From contig CAKTBC010000015.1 in NCBI GenBank assembly GCA_934533005.1, positions 1 to 26,953 of the forward strand: a stretch of 26,953 nucleotides of DNA. The letters are read 5' to 3'. Positions 7,776-15,001 of this stretch are shown one piece after another. Made by a program: the position numbers and the translations under genes. This stretch comes from an uncultured Oscillospiraceae bacterium. Its GTDB lineage: Bacteria > Bacillota > Clostridia > Oscillospirales > Oscillospiraceae. The notes beneath the pieces were generated by a model. The model did not search any database. It saw only the letters and a list, made by a program, of their open reading frames with translations, and was not told the origin of the DNA. Within the stretch, counting starts at the first letter, position 1; each line of letters starts with the position of its first letter.

Positions 7776-8804
7776 TTATGTAAAGTTTTTGGATGAACCT
7801 TTATGCAGCGCGATCGCTATATCGCCGTTGACCGTCAGCCGGTCCTGCGCCTCTGCGCCGGGGATACATTCAATCCGCAAATCCGTGCCGAACTCCTGTC
7901 GAAGCATATATTCGTACATCCGGCACCGCTCGGCATGTCCGTAGAAAACATACCGTCCGCCGACCATGCCCCAGCTCCGCATCTCCCGAAAGGCGTACAT
8001 ATCGTCCGCCGCCAGGGCAGCATCGGTGAATATCCGCCGCTCGTCGCTGTTCGTACGCATCAGCACCTGCATGAAGCGCGGCATCAGAAGCGTGCGGCTC
8101 AATCCGGCGTTTTTTACGCAGTCCGCAGCAATGCCGATCAGCTCCTCCCACGAGTAGCCTCCAGAAGGCTCTGTTTCGCATGGCTGGAGGCTTTTTCCTA
8201 TGCTCGTCGCCGAGCAGATCGCCTCATACAGCTGTCCGCTCAGCGTTGTGTTCGATGCCGCAATACGGTTGTTCTCATCCACATAGATCAGCTTCGTATG
8301 CGAGCTGAGAGCCACAATCGTACACGGCCCCTGATTCTCCGTTTCCGTAAGAATGCCCATGACCTGCGCTTCCTCACCGCGCATGAAGTCCACAGAGCGG
8401 AGCTTTTCCGCGCGTACATCCGCGCCGTAGTCATTGCGGATACCACGGATAAAGTATACCGGGCAGGCGACCGGCAGCACCTCACCGGGTTTCGCTTCAT
8501 AAATGGACTCGGCCAATTCATGAAGTCCCGCAGGCGCAACAAGATGCGGGATCTCCATCAGCCCAAGCTCGGAGGTGATCATGCCGGAGGCAATCACATA
8601 GGAGATATCCTTTTCTTCCATCCCAAGCTTGCAGAGCGTTTTGCGGAACAGTTTCGTTATTCCGCTGCGCAGCGCATCGCGGCTGCCGGTGATTGCTGTA
8701 TCTCTTACACCGACCTTTTCCCTGCCGGAAGCAAGGATCGTGCGGTTTTCGTCCACAATGTAGACGCGCGTGGTGGTCGTTCCGCAATCCAGTACTGCGA
8801 ACAT
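7776..8804 (-). CDS. dgoK: 2-dehydro-3-deoxygalactonokinase family sugar-acid kinase (DgoK-like)
   Basis: This 342-residue protein belongs to the DgoK family of the ASKHA fold. The phosphate-1 motif is DCGTTTTR at residues 6-13, and a second nucleotide-contacting stretch ALSSHTKLIYVDE follows around residue 170. The family phosphorylates 2-keto-3-deoxygalactonate at C6. In this operon KDG is the more likely substrate, because KduI and KduD yield KDG; this is inference. It is the first gene after the composite operator at 8819-8844 and has a GGAGGCGG ribosome site. It precedes the aldolase by 22 bases, so it probably leads the long transcript to the dehydrogenase gene. Confidence 0.85.
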   Translation of the reverse strand: MFAVLDCGTTTTRVYIVDENRTILASGREKVGVRDTAITGSRDALRSGITKLFRKTLCKLGMEEKDISYVIASGMITSELGLMEIPHLVAPAGLHELAESIYEAKPGEVLPVACPVYFIRGIRNDYGADVRAEKLRSVDFMRGEEAQVMGILTETENQGPCTIVALSSHTKLIYVDENNRIAASNTTLSGQLYEAICSATSIGKSLQPCETEPSGGYSWEELIGIAADCVKNAGLSRTLLMPRFMQVLMRTNSDERRIFTDAALAADDMYAFREMRSWGMVGGRYVFYGHAERCRMYEYMLRQEFGTDLRIECIPGAEAQDRLTVNGDIAIALHKGSSKNFT

Positions 8805-8818
8805 TTTCCGCCTCCATA

Positions 8819-8844
8819 GTTTTATTAGATAAAACTTAGTTTTA
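8819..8844 (-). promoter_or_regulatory. Composite operator-like repeat upstream of dgoK
   Basis: Three half-sites are arranged as GTTTTA (8819-8824), five bases, TAAAAC (8830-8835), three bases, GTTTTA (8839-8844). The first pair extends to a seven-base inverted repeat. The same half-sites with the same spacing lie before kduD at 10555-10580. The site ends 15 bases from the dgoK start, in the leader or over the promoter. A TTGACG just upstream (8853-8858 on the minus strand) could be a -35 box, but I see no good -10 match, so the promoter itself stays uncertain. Confidence 0.7.
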
Positions 8845-8856
8845 ATTTATTTCGTC

Positions 8857-8882
8857 AAAAACCGAGGTGTCTATGCCACCTC
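8857..8882 (-). terminator. Intrinsic terminator after the iclR gene
   Basis: On the minus strand GAGGTG and CACCTC form a six-base stem with a seven-base loop, followed by GG and five T. A longer outer pairing of TTTTGAC-type arms (8854-8860 with 8886-8892) is also possible. It would separate the iclR transcript from the dgoK-led operon. Confidence 0.7.
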
Positions 8883-8897
8883 AGATTTTGACTTGGA

Positions 8898-9686
8898 TTA
8901 TCGCTTCATATAGCCCAGCTGTTCCGAGATCTTCGCCGCCGTCTGCCGGACCATCCGTTCGTATTCCAAACGGTTCGCTCCGTTTATCTGCTCCTTTATG
9001 CCGCAGAGGCTGATCCCTGCCACCATGCGTCCGTTTACATCGTATATCGGAGCGCAGAGACTGGCAATGTACAGATCACTCTCTCCCTGGTTAACGTCAA
9101 ATTCTTCCGCTCTCGCGTGCCGGACCATAGCCAGGATCTTCTGCTTATCCGTTACCGTCTCCGGGGTGATCTGCTTCGGCGCGGTTCGATCCAGATACGC
9201 CGCGACCTCCTCGTCGGTATCCTGTGCAAGGAAGAGCCTTCCGATACCGGTGGCATACAGGTTTGTTTCCCCGCCGGACCGAACCATAAGCTGTGCCCAC
9301 ACCGGGACACTGCTCGGCACGACCTGTTCGACCATGATCAGCATATCTTCCTGCCGCACACCAAGATAGCAGATCATGTCAGTTTCGCGGCTGAGCGGGC
9401 GCAGATACCGCAGAGCGATCCGCCGGAAATCCAGCGTGTTCATCTTTGCCATGCCGAGCCGGAACACACATACGCCAAGCGAGTAGCGGCGGGTATTCTC
9501 GTCATACGTCAGGAAACCGTTTTCGCAGAAGGTGTAGGCTATGCGCAGCATCGTGCTTTTTCCAATGCCGGAAAGCTGGCTCAGCTCTGTCAGGGTATAG
9601 CTGCTCTTCTCGCCATCAAACAGCATCAGCACTTTCAGGCCGCGTTCCAATGCGGTAATTGTATAGTCTCGGGGCTCTTTTTTCAT
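8898..9686 (-). CDS. IclR-family transcriptional regulator
   Basis: This is a 262-residue protein with an N-terminal winged helix (recognition region around residues 30-52, LTELSQLSGIGKSTMLR) and a C-terminal GAF-like effector domain ending in ISLCGI. IclR proteins, including the KdgR group, bind short inverted repeats and respond to small organic acids such as KDG. It is flanked by kduD upstream and dgoK downstream, both preceded by the same operator-like motif, so it very probably controls both transcripts. It has its own possible promoter (9740-9768) and a terminator. Whether it represses or activates is not visible, but the kduD site sits just downstream of the -10 box, which favours repression. 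Confidence 0.9.
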   Translation of the reverse strand: MKKEPRDYTITALERGLKVLMLFDGEKSSYTLTELSQLSGIGKSTMLRIAYTFCENGFLTYDENTRRYSLGVCVFRLGMAKMNTLDFRRIALRYLRPLSRETDMICYLGVRQEDMLIMVEQVVPSSVPVWAQLMVRSGGETNLYATGIGRLFLAQDTDEEVAAYLDRTAPKQITPETVTDKQKILAMVRHARAEEFDVNQGESDLYIASLCAPIYDVNGRMVAGISLCGIKEQINGANRLEYERMVRQTAAKISEQLGYMKR

Positions 9687-9739
9687 TGTTCCGATTCCTT
9701 ATTGCCTATATAGATTGCATAATCCGTTTCTTGCTTTCT

Positions 9740-9768
9740 ATACTATGGTTTTTGGGACGCCCCGTCAA
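9740..9768 (-). promoter_or_regulatory. Possible sigma-A promoter of iclR
   Basis: On the minus strand TTGACG (9763-9768) is separated by 17 bases from TAGTAT (9740-9745), about 54 bases ahead of the iclR start. The -35 box matches five of six consensus bases and the -10 box four of six. Confidence 0.45.
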
Positions 9769-9772
9769 TCCT

Positions 9773-10537
9773 TTATTTTGTCAGATATCCGCCATCCACC
9801 GGAATGATTGCGCCGTTAATATAGTCAGACGCGCTGCTGGCCAGCAGAACCGCGATCCCTTTAAAAACGTCCGGCTCGCCCCAGTCCCCCATCGGAATGC
9901 GGGCTTTGACCGATTCATACCGCGCCGTATCTGCCACCAGTGCCGCAGAAAGACCCGTTTTGATCCAGCCGGGAGCCAGCGCGTTCACGTTGATTCCCAA
10001 GGCGCCCCACTCGCTCGCGCATACTCTGGTCAGCCCCGCAACAGCGGATTTGCTCGCCGTGTATGCGGTCGTGTTGAATCCGCCGAGGAACGACATCATG
10101 GAAGCCAGATTGATGATCTTGCCGCGGCTCTTCTGCTTTACAAACTGCCGCGCCGCAAGCTGTGAGAGGAAAAACACCGATTTCTGATTGAGCTGGATGA
10201 TCTGATCCCACATCTCCTCCGTATATTCCAGCGCAGAACAGCGCGGACATATCCCGGCGTTATTGACCAGTATATCCAGCCGGCCATAGCGCTCCAGTGT
10301 TTTTTCCATGATCACCGGAAGTGCCTTCATGTCGCTGACATCGGCATGGATCGCGAGAAACTCGCCGCCGATGCTTTCAACATATTGCCGCATCTCCATC
10401 GGCTCATGATGACCGTAGACGCAGGCGATCAAAGCCCCCGCCTCGGCCAATCCGCGGGTGATTCCTCCGCCAATGCCCGATCCGCCGCCTGTGATCAGTG
10501 CAACTTTCCCTTTCAGGCTCAAATCATCCAGAACCAT
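9773..10537 (-). CDS. kduD: KduD-like short-chain dehydrogenase (2-keto-3-deoxygluconate 5-dehydrogenase)
   Basis: This 254-residue classical SDR has the cofactor motif TGGGSGIG (residues 16-23), NNAG at 92-95 and the catalytic set S146, Y159 and K163. The stretches VFFLSQLAARQF, LASMMSFLGGFN and the closing SDYINGAIIPVDGGYL resemble KduD proteins. KduD reduces 2,5-diketo-3-deoxygluconate, the KduI product, to KDG using NADH. The start has AGGAGG eight bases ahead. It is the first gene of the cluster and stands behind a promoter plus the composite operator. Other SDR activities on sugar acids cannot be excluded, but the presence of kduI in the same cluster supports the call. Confidence 0.88.
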   Translation of the reverse strand: MVLDDLSLKGKVALITGGGSGIGGGITRGLAEAGALIACVYGHHEPMEMRQYVESIGGEFLAIHADVSDMKALPVIMEKTLERYGRLDILVNNAGICPRCSALEYTEEMWDQIIQLNQKSVFFLSQLAARQFVKQKSRGKIINLASMMSFLGGFNTTAYTASKSAVAGLTRVCASEWGALGINVNALAPGWIKTGLSAALVADTARYESVKARIPMGDWGEPDVFKGIAVLLASSASDYINGAIIPVDGGYLTK

Positions 10538-10554
10538 ACCGCTTACCTCCTATA

Positions 10555-10580
10555 GTTTTATTCTTTAAAACTTCGTTTTA
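10555..10580 (-). promoter_or_regulatory. Composite operator-like repeat upstream of kduD
   Basis: Half-sites GTTTTA (10555-10560), TAAAAC (10566-10571) and GTTTTA (10575-10580) show the same N5 and N3 spacing as the copy before dgoK. The site lies just after the -10 box, over the expected transcription start, 18 bases ahead of the kduD ATG, where a bound protein would block initiation. Confidence 0.75.
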
Positions 10581-10587
10581 TATTTAT

Positions 10588-10617
10588 ATGATAGCACACT
10601 CCAATGGTTATTGTAAA
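10588..10617 (-). promoter_or_regulatory. Probable sigma-A promoter of kduD
   Basis: On the minus strand TTTACA (10612-10617) and TATCAT (10588-10593) are spaced by 18 bases. Each box matches five of six consensus bases. The expected start point falls inside the operator-like repeat. Confidence 0.65.
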
Positions 10618-10735
10618 TGCGTAAAACTGGCCGAATATTTTCCGGGCGGATTGTTAACCTATCTAATTTGTCTTAAAAAAATGAAACTTGCGGACAGCCG
10701 AGCAAAATGCCCGTCACACGACTTCCGTATTTGCA

Positions 10736-10777
10736 AAAACCGGGTGCAGCCATTTCAAAAAAGCTGCACCCGGTTTT
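10736..10777 (-). terminator. Intrinsic terminator after the DUF1295 gene
   Basis: A perfect 15-bp stem (10736-10750 with 10763-10777) closes a 12-base loop. On the minus strand it ends in a run of five T, just past the stop of the 10779-11579 gene. Confidence 0.9.
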
Positions 10778-10778
10778 A

Positions 10779-11579
10779 TTATGCCACGAGGAATTTGTAC
10801 TTTGCCACACTGTAGAGCGGGACGAACGGCAGGAGGATCGGAACGCTCTTCACGTACGCCTGATACTCCGGATCCGCGCCGTAGCTCTTGTTCTGGCGCA
10901 GCTCCAGCCGCCGCGCACCGGAGAACATCACAAATACGATGCCGAGATAGCCAAGCAGGGCAGGCAGCCACTGCCAGCCGCGCAGGATGTTCGCGCCCGA
11001 AACGAGCACGCCCGTCCAGAACAGCATCTCGCCGAGATAGTTCGGGCAGCGGACGATGCGGAAGAGGCCCATATCACAGAAGCGCTTCGGGTTGATCCTT
11101 TTGAGCTTCTGCTTCTGGATGTCGGCGGCGGACTCAAAGCACACGCCGAAGAGCATGATGACTGCGCCCACGATGCACCAGGCGTCTGTCCCAGCGCCGT
11201 TCGCGAGACGGTAGAACACCGGCGTCACCTGCAGCGCATACAGCAGCGCGCACGTGATCCAGATCGCGCACTTCACGCCGAAGGTCATAGACTTGCCGTC
11301 CTTGATCTCGGTTTTCATTTTGCTGTTGTACGCTGAGCTCTTCACCTCGCGGTAGAGGAGATAGCCGCCCAGACGGCAGCCGTAGAGGATGAACAGCACA
11401 CAGCAGATGGCGGCGCCCGCCGTCAGGCTGCCGCCATAGAGCGCGAGGAGCAGAATGCCGATGCCCGCGATCGAGAAGCCGTAGCCAAGGGAAATGAACC
11501 ATACGTACTTTTTAAAGCCGATGGAGCTGATGAGCAGCGCCGCCGCGATCACCAGCCAGATCGTTTTGGGAAATACCAT
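10779..11579 (-). CDS. DUF1295 / isoprenylcysteine methyltransferase-like membrane protein
   Basis: This is a 266-residue multi-pass membrane protein with about six to seven hydrophobic segments. The C-terminal half carries the fold-typical RCPNYLGEMLFWTG (NYxGE) motif and a basic tail region with RRLELRQN and EYQAYVKSVP, as in DUF1295 proteins. These are distant relatives of steroid 5-alpha reductases and isoprenylcysteine carboxyl methyltransferases. The precise reaction is unknown; the conserved NYxGE region suggests an enzyme acting on a lipid-like substrate in the membrane. It is the last gene of a minus-strand set with a second membrane protein (27-base gap), a flavin-reductase-like protein and a TetR regulator. 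Confidence 0.8.
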   Translation of the reverse strand: MVFPKTIWLVIAAALLISSIGFKKYVWFISLGYGFSIAGIGILLLALYGGSLTAGAAICCVLFILYGCRLGGYLLYREVKSSAYNSKMKTEIKDGKSMTFGVKCAIWITCALLYALQVTPVFYRLANGAGTDAWCIVGAVIMLFGVCFESAADIQKQKLKRINPKRFCDMGLFRIVRCPNYLGEMLFWTGVLVSGANILRGWQWLPALLGYLGIVFVMFSGARRLELRQNKSYGADPEYQAYVKSVPILLPFVPLYSVAKYKFLVA

Positions 11580-11606
11580 AATGCAAAACCTTCTTTGTTT
11601 GAAATA

Positions 11607-12230
11607 TTATGCCGCGGCAGCGCATTCTTTTCCGGCTTTCCGGAGAAGAATGGCGGCGGCGAGGAACGTTCCCTGCCCGGCGATGTTCACTCCCTCGGCG
11701 ATCCAGTTCATCGCCGCGGCGGAGAAATCCCGCGAGGAGAGATAGCCCATGCAGAGGCTGCACACGAACGACACGACGAGCAGCACGATGATGCCGCGCT
11801 TTTTCGCCCGGGCCGCAAGCGCGATGAGTCCGGCGTCAAGGAGCCCGAGGCCGAGAACCATGAGCGAGACAAAAAGCGCCGTGCCGCCGTAGACCGCCGG
11901 AGCCGCAGCAACGCCGCAGACGGTCGTCTTCTTCGGCTTATAGAACAAAAACGCCGCCATCGCAAGTCCCGCGAGCAGGAAGCCGATGGACTGCACGGGG
12001 AAGAATACTTCGTTGAGCTTCGTAAAATCACACACGCCGAGCGCATACAGCAGCTTATAGACCGCCTTGAGCGCCCCGGCGCAGAACACGTCGATCGTAC
12101 CGGCGGCAAACAGGGCAAACTGGCCCTTGCTGAGCCGGGGGTACAGCTCGCGCTGAAGCAAAATCGTGCCGATCAGAAAGAGGATAACCGGGACGAAATC
12201 CGCGAGCGCCATGGGAACGGAAAACTCCAT
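11607..12230 (-). CDS. Hypothetical multi-pass membrane protein
   Basis: I do not recognise this 207-residue protein. It has about six to seven hydrophobic segments with short loops (first around residues 8-26, last around 180-200) and no signal for secretion or catalysis that I can see. A short basic loop KPKKT near residue 98 and RAKKR near residue 147 suggest cytosolic loops. AGGAGGGC lies nine bases before the ATG. It sits between the flavin-reductase-like gene and the DUF1295 gene, reading the same way, so it probably belongs to the TetR-controlled set. Confidence 0.75.
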   Translation of the reverse strand: MEFSVPMALADFVPVILFLIGTILLQRELYPRLSKGQFALFAAGTIDVFCAGALKAVYKLLYALGVCDFTKLNEVFFPVQSIGFLLAGLAMAAFLFYKPKKTTVCGVAAAPAVYGGTALFVSLMVLGLGLLDAGLIALAARAKKRGIIVLLVVSFVCSLCMGYLSSRDFSAAAMNWIAEGVNIAGQGTFLAAAILLRKAGKECAAAA

Positions 12231-12301
12231 AAATTTCTGCCCTCCTTTTTTCTCTCTATCTCTGCCGGGAGCTTACGCCGCCCGGCGGAGGAGGTCATTT
12301 C

Positions 12302-13234
12302 TCACTTTTTCTTCTGCTTCTCCTTGGCGCGCTTGTCGTTGATGATCTTCATGTGCTCCTCGGTGACGAGCTCGACGCCGTTTTCCTTCGCCCAGTCCAC
12401 ACAGCCCTTGAGCACGAGCGGCAGGAACACGCGGGGAACGTTCAGAATGGTCTTGAGCGCATCGTCGGTAAACCTGACCTTATCGTCGGCGCGGTCGGCG
12501 GCGTAGCGCACGGATTCGAGCGACGCCTCACGGATGGGCAGAAGCTCCGCGCGCATTCGGCGGTGGCGGTGGAACCAGAAGTTCTTGCTGTCGCGGTAGC
12601 CGTAGTCGATGGGCAGGGGCGGGAAGTCGCGGCTCTTCACGCCGGCGATGATCGCGTCGGAGTATTTTTTCTTCATGAGAATGCGGTCGATGCGCAGAAT
12701 GAAGTGCGCGCCGAACTGGCTCGTGATGCCGTTGAAGTCGTGATACGGCGGCTCATAGCCGTGGAGCTCGCCGGGCTGGTCGCGGTCGGCGCCGTCCAGC
12801 TCGCGCATCCACGTGCACTCGAGCACCTGAATGGCGTCGGAGATCACCATCGGGCGCACGTCCTTGGGATTCTCCTCCATGATCTGGCTCTTCTCTAGCG
12901 GGAACTTGCAGTTGGGCATTTTGTCCTTCGGCTCGTCGCCCGGCCAGGAGAGCTTCACGGCTTCCTTGAAGTTCTTCGGGTCGTCGTTGATGAAGTTGAT
13001 GGCGCACTTGCCGGTGCGGAGGATGTGCTGCGCGGTGTTGGAAGAGTTGCGGCAGTTGAGGAGCATGGCATAGTAGCCCTTGCCCGCCACATAGTAGGGC
13101 GCGATCAGGGAATAGGGACCGAGCGACGTGGAGCCATCCTCGGCCAGGGTGCTGATGACAACGGTGGGCATCGGGTAATACAGCGAGGTCTGGTAGAAGT
13201 TGTCCACGATCCGCAGGTTTTCAAAGCTGCTCAT
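12302..13234 (-). CDS. Flavin reductase-like FMN-binding domain protein
   Basis: This 310-residue protein has an N-terminal flavin reductase-like split-barrel domain (about residues 10-200). Typical features are YPMPTVVISTLAEDG, the following GPYSLIAPYYV stretch, and NTAQHILRTGKCAINF, where small-molecule flavin contacts are expected. The C-terminal part (about 230-310) is basic, ends in a Lys-rich tail (KEKQKKK) and is less familiar. The frame opens 57 codons earlier, but the ATG at 13234 has AAGGAGG about nine bases ahead, so I set the start there. It follows the tetR gene by 35 bases, so the two are probably co-transcribed. A redox or xenobiotic-response role under TetR control is inference. 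Confidence 0.8.
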   Translation of the reverse strand: MSSFENLRIVDNFYQTSLYYPMPTVVISTLAEDGSTSLGPYSLIAPYYVAGKGYYAMLLNCRNSSNTAQHILRTGKCAINFINDDPKNFKEAVKLSWPGDEPKDKMPNCKFPLEKSQIMEENPKDVRPMVISDAIQVLECTWMRELDGADRDQPGELHGYEPPYHDFNGITSQFGAHFILRIDRILMKKKYSDAIIAGVKSRDFPPLPIDYGYRDSKNFWFHRHRRMRAELLPIREASLESVRYAADRADDKVRFTDDALKTILNVPRVFLPLVLKGCVDWAKENGVELVTEEHMKIINDKRAKEKQKKK

Positions 13235-13269
13235 GAATGGGGGCCTCCTTATTATTAATATATTCTTGC

Positions 13270-13803
13270 TTACCGGATAAACAGCCGTTCCAGCAGCGGC
13301 CAGAGACGCGAAAACGGCACATCCTCGCCGCTCCAGCTCAAAATGCTCTCGGCGATAAACTCCGCGAGAAACACGCCGTCCGGCACATCGGAGAAGCGGC
13401 GGCACGGCTCTTCGAGCAGCGCGGCGATCTGGCGGCGCAGCAGCCCGTGGCGCTTTTGCAGCGCCCCGGCGGCGGAAGAGCGCGCACTCTCGTCGGAGAA
13501 AATGCTGCGGTTCTGCTCTTCAAAGGCGCGGACGGCCTCGAATACCGCCTCGACCGCCTCCTTCGCGCTTCGCGCCCCAGCGGTCTTTTCCCCCGCCGCG
13601 GCGAGCGCCGCCTGCCAGTCGTGCAGGAGGCACGCTGCGAGCATCGCGTCCTTGGAGGAGTAATAGTTATAAAACGTGCCGACGGCGACGCCGCACTCCT
13701 TTGCAATGGCGCGCATCGTCACGGCGGCATAGCCGTGCTCGGCGATGAGACGGCGCGCCGCGGAGAGCAGGTTCTCCTCCAGATTGTCAATGATCTTCGG
13801 CAT
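13270..13803 (-). CDS. TetR/AcrR-family transcriptional regulator
   Basis: This is a 177-residue regulator with the TetR helix-turn-helix at about residues 10-55 (AARRLIAEHGYAAVTMRAIA, GVAVGTFYNYYSSKDAML) and a divergent ligand-binding C-terminus. An in-frame ATG at 13842 also exists. I prefer the ATG at 13803, which has AAGGCGG seven bases ahead. The strong promoter at 13854-13882 would put the transcript start near 13847, leaving only about five bases before the upstream ATG. The gene heads the set with the flavin-reductase-like and membrane genes. A palindrome over its -35 box suggests that it represses itself and the set. Confidence 0.88.
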   Translation of the reverse strand: MPKIIDNLEENLLSAARRLIAEHGYAAVTMRAIAKECGVAVGTFYNYYSSKDAMLAACLLHDWQAALAAAGEKTAGARSAKEAVEAVFEAVRAFEEQNRSIFSDESARSSAAGALQKRHGLLRRQIAALLEEPCRRFSDVPDGVFLAEFIAESILSWSGEDVPFSRLWPLLERLFIR

Positions 13804-13853
13804 TCTGTCCGCCTTCTTCCGGTTTTTTATGAGCGTGTTCATTTAACATCTGC

Positions 13854-13893
13854 ATCATACCCGTTTTCCGGCGCTTTGTCAACAAAATGTTGA
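13854..13893 (-). promoter_or_regulatory. Strong sigma-A promoter with overlapping palindrome upstream of tetR
   Basis: On the minus strand TTGACA (13877-13882) is separated by 17 bases from TATGAT (13854-13859), close to perfect consensus. A perfect inverted repeat, TCAACA-AAA-TGTTGA (13879-13893), covers part of the -35 box and the bases upstream. This is the arrangement expected of an autorepressing TetR operator. Confidence 0.75.
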
Positions 13894-13962
13894 ATAAAGT
13901 TTTGTTTCTCTTTTTGTATGCTATTACCGTATATTATTCCATGCACATGGCGGCAAAAAAAT

Positions 13963-13992
13963 ATCCCCGCCGTCCTGTCGGACGGTGGGGAT
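13963..13992 (-). terminator. Intrinsic terminator after the fructokinase gene
   Basis: A 13-bp stem (13963-13975 with 13980-13992, one G-U pair) has a four-base loop. On the minus strand it is followed by ATATTTTTTT. It lies 12 bases past the fructokinase stop. Confidence 0.9.
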
Positions 13993-14004
13993 GTTGCTAT
14001 TCCA

Positions 14005-14961
14005 TTATTTGTTTATGGCTTGCAAAACGTCTTCATATTCCGGGATGCTCGAAATACCGCCCGGCCGCGTCGTGGAAAGTCCGGCGGCAGCATTGGCAAA
14101 GGAAGCGATATTGCGCAGCGCCGCTTCGTCCAGCGCCTCGGGCGCGGCGGCGCATTGCAGCAGCTTCCACACCGCGCTTCCGCCAAAAATGTCGCCCGCG
14201 CCGGTGGTATCCACAACTTGCAGCCCCGGCAGCGCCGCCTCCCAGCCCGCGGCGCGCGCGTTTCGGAAATAACACCCGTCCGCGCCGCACGTGACGAACA
14301 CCAGCTTTACGGGGAAGTTCTCGCAGATGTACGCCGCACCGTCTTTCGCGCCGAAGCCAAATAGGAAGTGTACTTCCTCTTCGCTGATCTTCACCACGTC
14401 CGCCTGCCCCAGCCCCCAGAGGAGCTGCTCCTTTGCCTCCGCCGCGCTCTTCCAGAGCGGCAGCCGCAGATTCGGGTCATAGGTAACCAGCTTCCCTTTC
14501 GAGCGCGCATAGTCGACCGCCTGCCGCGTTGCGGAGCGCGACGGCTCATCGGTCAGCGAGAGCGTACCGAAATGAAACACGCTCGCTTCGTCGATCAGAG
14601 AGCGGTCGATCTCGGAAAACGAAAGGCAGGTGTCCGCGCCGGGCTTCCGGGCGAAGGCGAACTCGCGCTCGCCCCGCGCATCGAGCGTTACGAAAGCAAG
14701 CGTCGTGAACACGTCGGGCGCGGCGATCATGCCGCGCGTCTCGATCCCGGCCTTTTGCAGTGTTTCCCGCAGGAGCCGCCCGAAGGTGTCGTTTCCCACC
14801 TTGCCGAGCAGCGCGGTTTTCGCGCCGTATTTTGCCAGCGCCGCGAGAAAGTTCGCCGGTGCGCCTCCGGGATGCGCCGCCATCGTCGGATACCCGTCCG
14901 CATCGGCCGAAAGGCAGGTAAAATCGATCAGCAGCTCGCCCAACGCAACAACATCAAGCAT
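14005..14961 (-). CDS. scrK: Fructokinase (PfkB family)
   Basis: This 318-residue ribokinase-fold enzyme would phosphorylate fructose to fructose 6-phosphate with ATP. The N-terminal HPGGAPANFLAALAKYG motif binds sugar, and the second PfkB signature, DTTGAGDIFGGS near residue 240, holds the catalytic Asp. The internal segments FARKPGADT and FHFGTLSLTDEPSR are typical of bacterial fructokinases. A GTG five codons upstream is in frame, but GGGGGAG overlaps that codon and serves the ATG at 14961, so I set the start there. It lies 40 bases behind the Tim44-like gene and probably shares its promoter. No sugar transporter or sucrose hydrolase gene is adjacent. Confidence 0.9.
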   Translation of the reverse strand: MLDVVALGELLIDFTCLSADADGYPTMAAHPGGAPANFLAALAKYGAKTALLGKVGNDTFGRLLRETLQKAGIETRGMIAAPDVFTTLAFVTLDARGEREFAFARKPGADTCLSFSEIDRSLIDEASVFHFGTLSLTDEPSRSATRQAVDYARSKGKLVTYDPNLRLPLWKSAAEAKEQLLWGLGQADVVKISEEEVHFLFGFGAKDGAAYICENFPVKLVFVTCGADGCYFRNARAAGWEAALPGLQVVDTTGAGDIFGGSAVWKLLQCAAAPEALDEAALRNIASFANAAAGLSTTRPGGISSIPEYEDVLQAINK

Positions 14962-15001
14962 AATCTTCTCCCCCACGCCCGCGGCCTTCGCCGCAGCGGT
15001 T

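Noticed and set aside
6053..7783. Long open frame of 576 codons on the plus strand.
   Set aside because: It lies antisense to kduI and the aldolase gene, whose motifs are clear; its translation is rich in Arg and His and has no recognisable domain. It is a GC-bias shadow.
13235..13405. Amino-terminal 57-codon extension of the flavin-reductase-like gene.
   Set aside because: It would overlap the end of tetR, has no ribosome site, and does not resemble the family; the ATG at 13234 has AAGGAGG.
14005..14961. PfkB kinase as a KDG kinase belonging to the uronate pathway.
   Set aside because: Its internal motifs match fructokinases better, it has its own promoter and terminator, and it lacks the composite operator.
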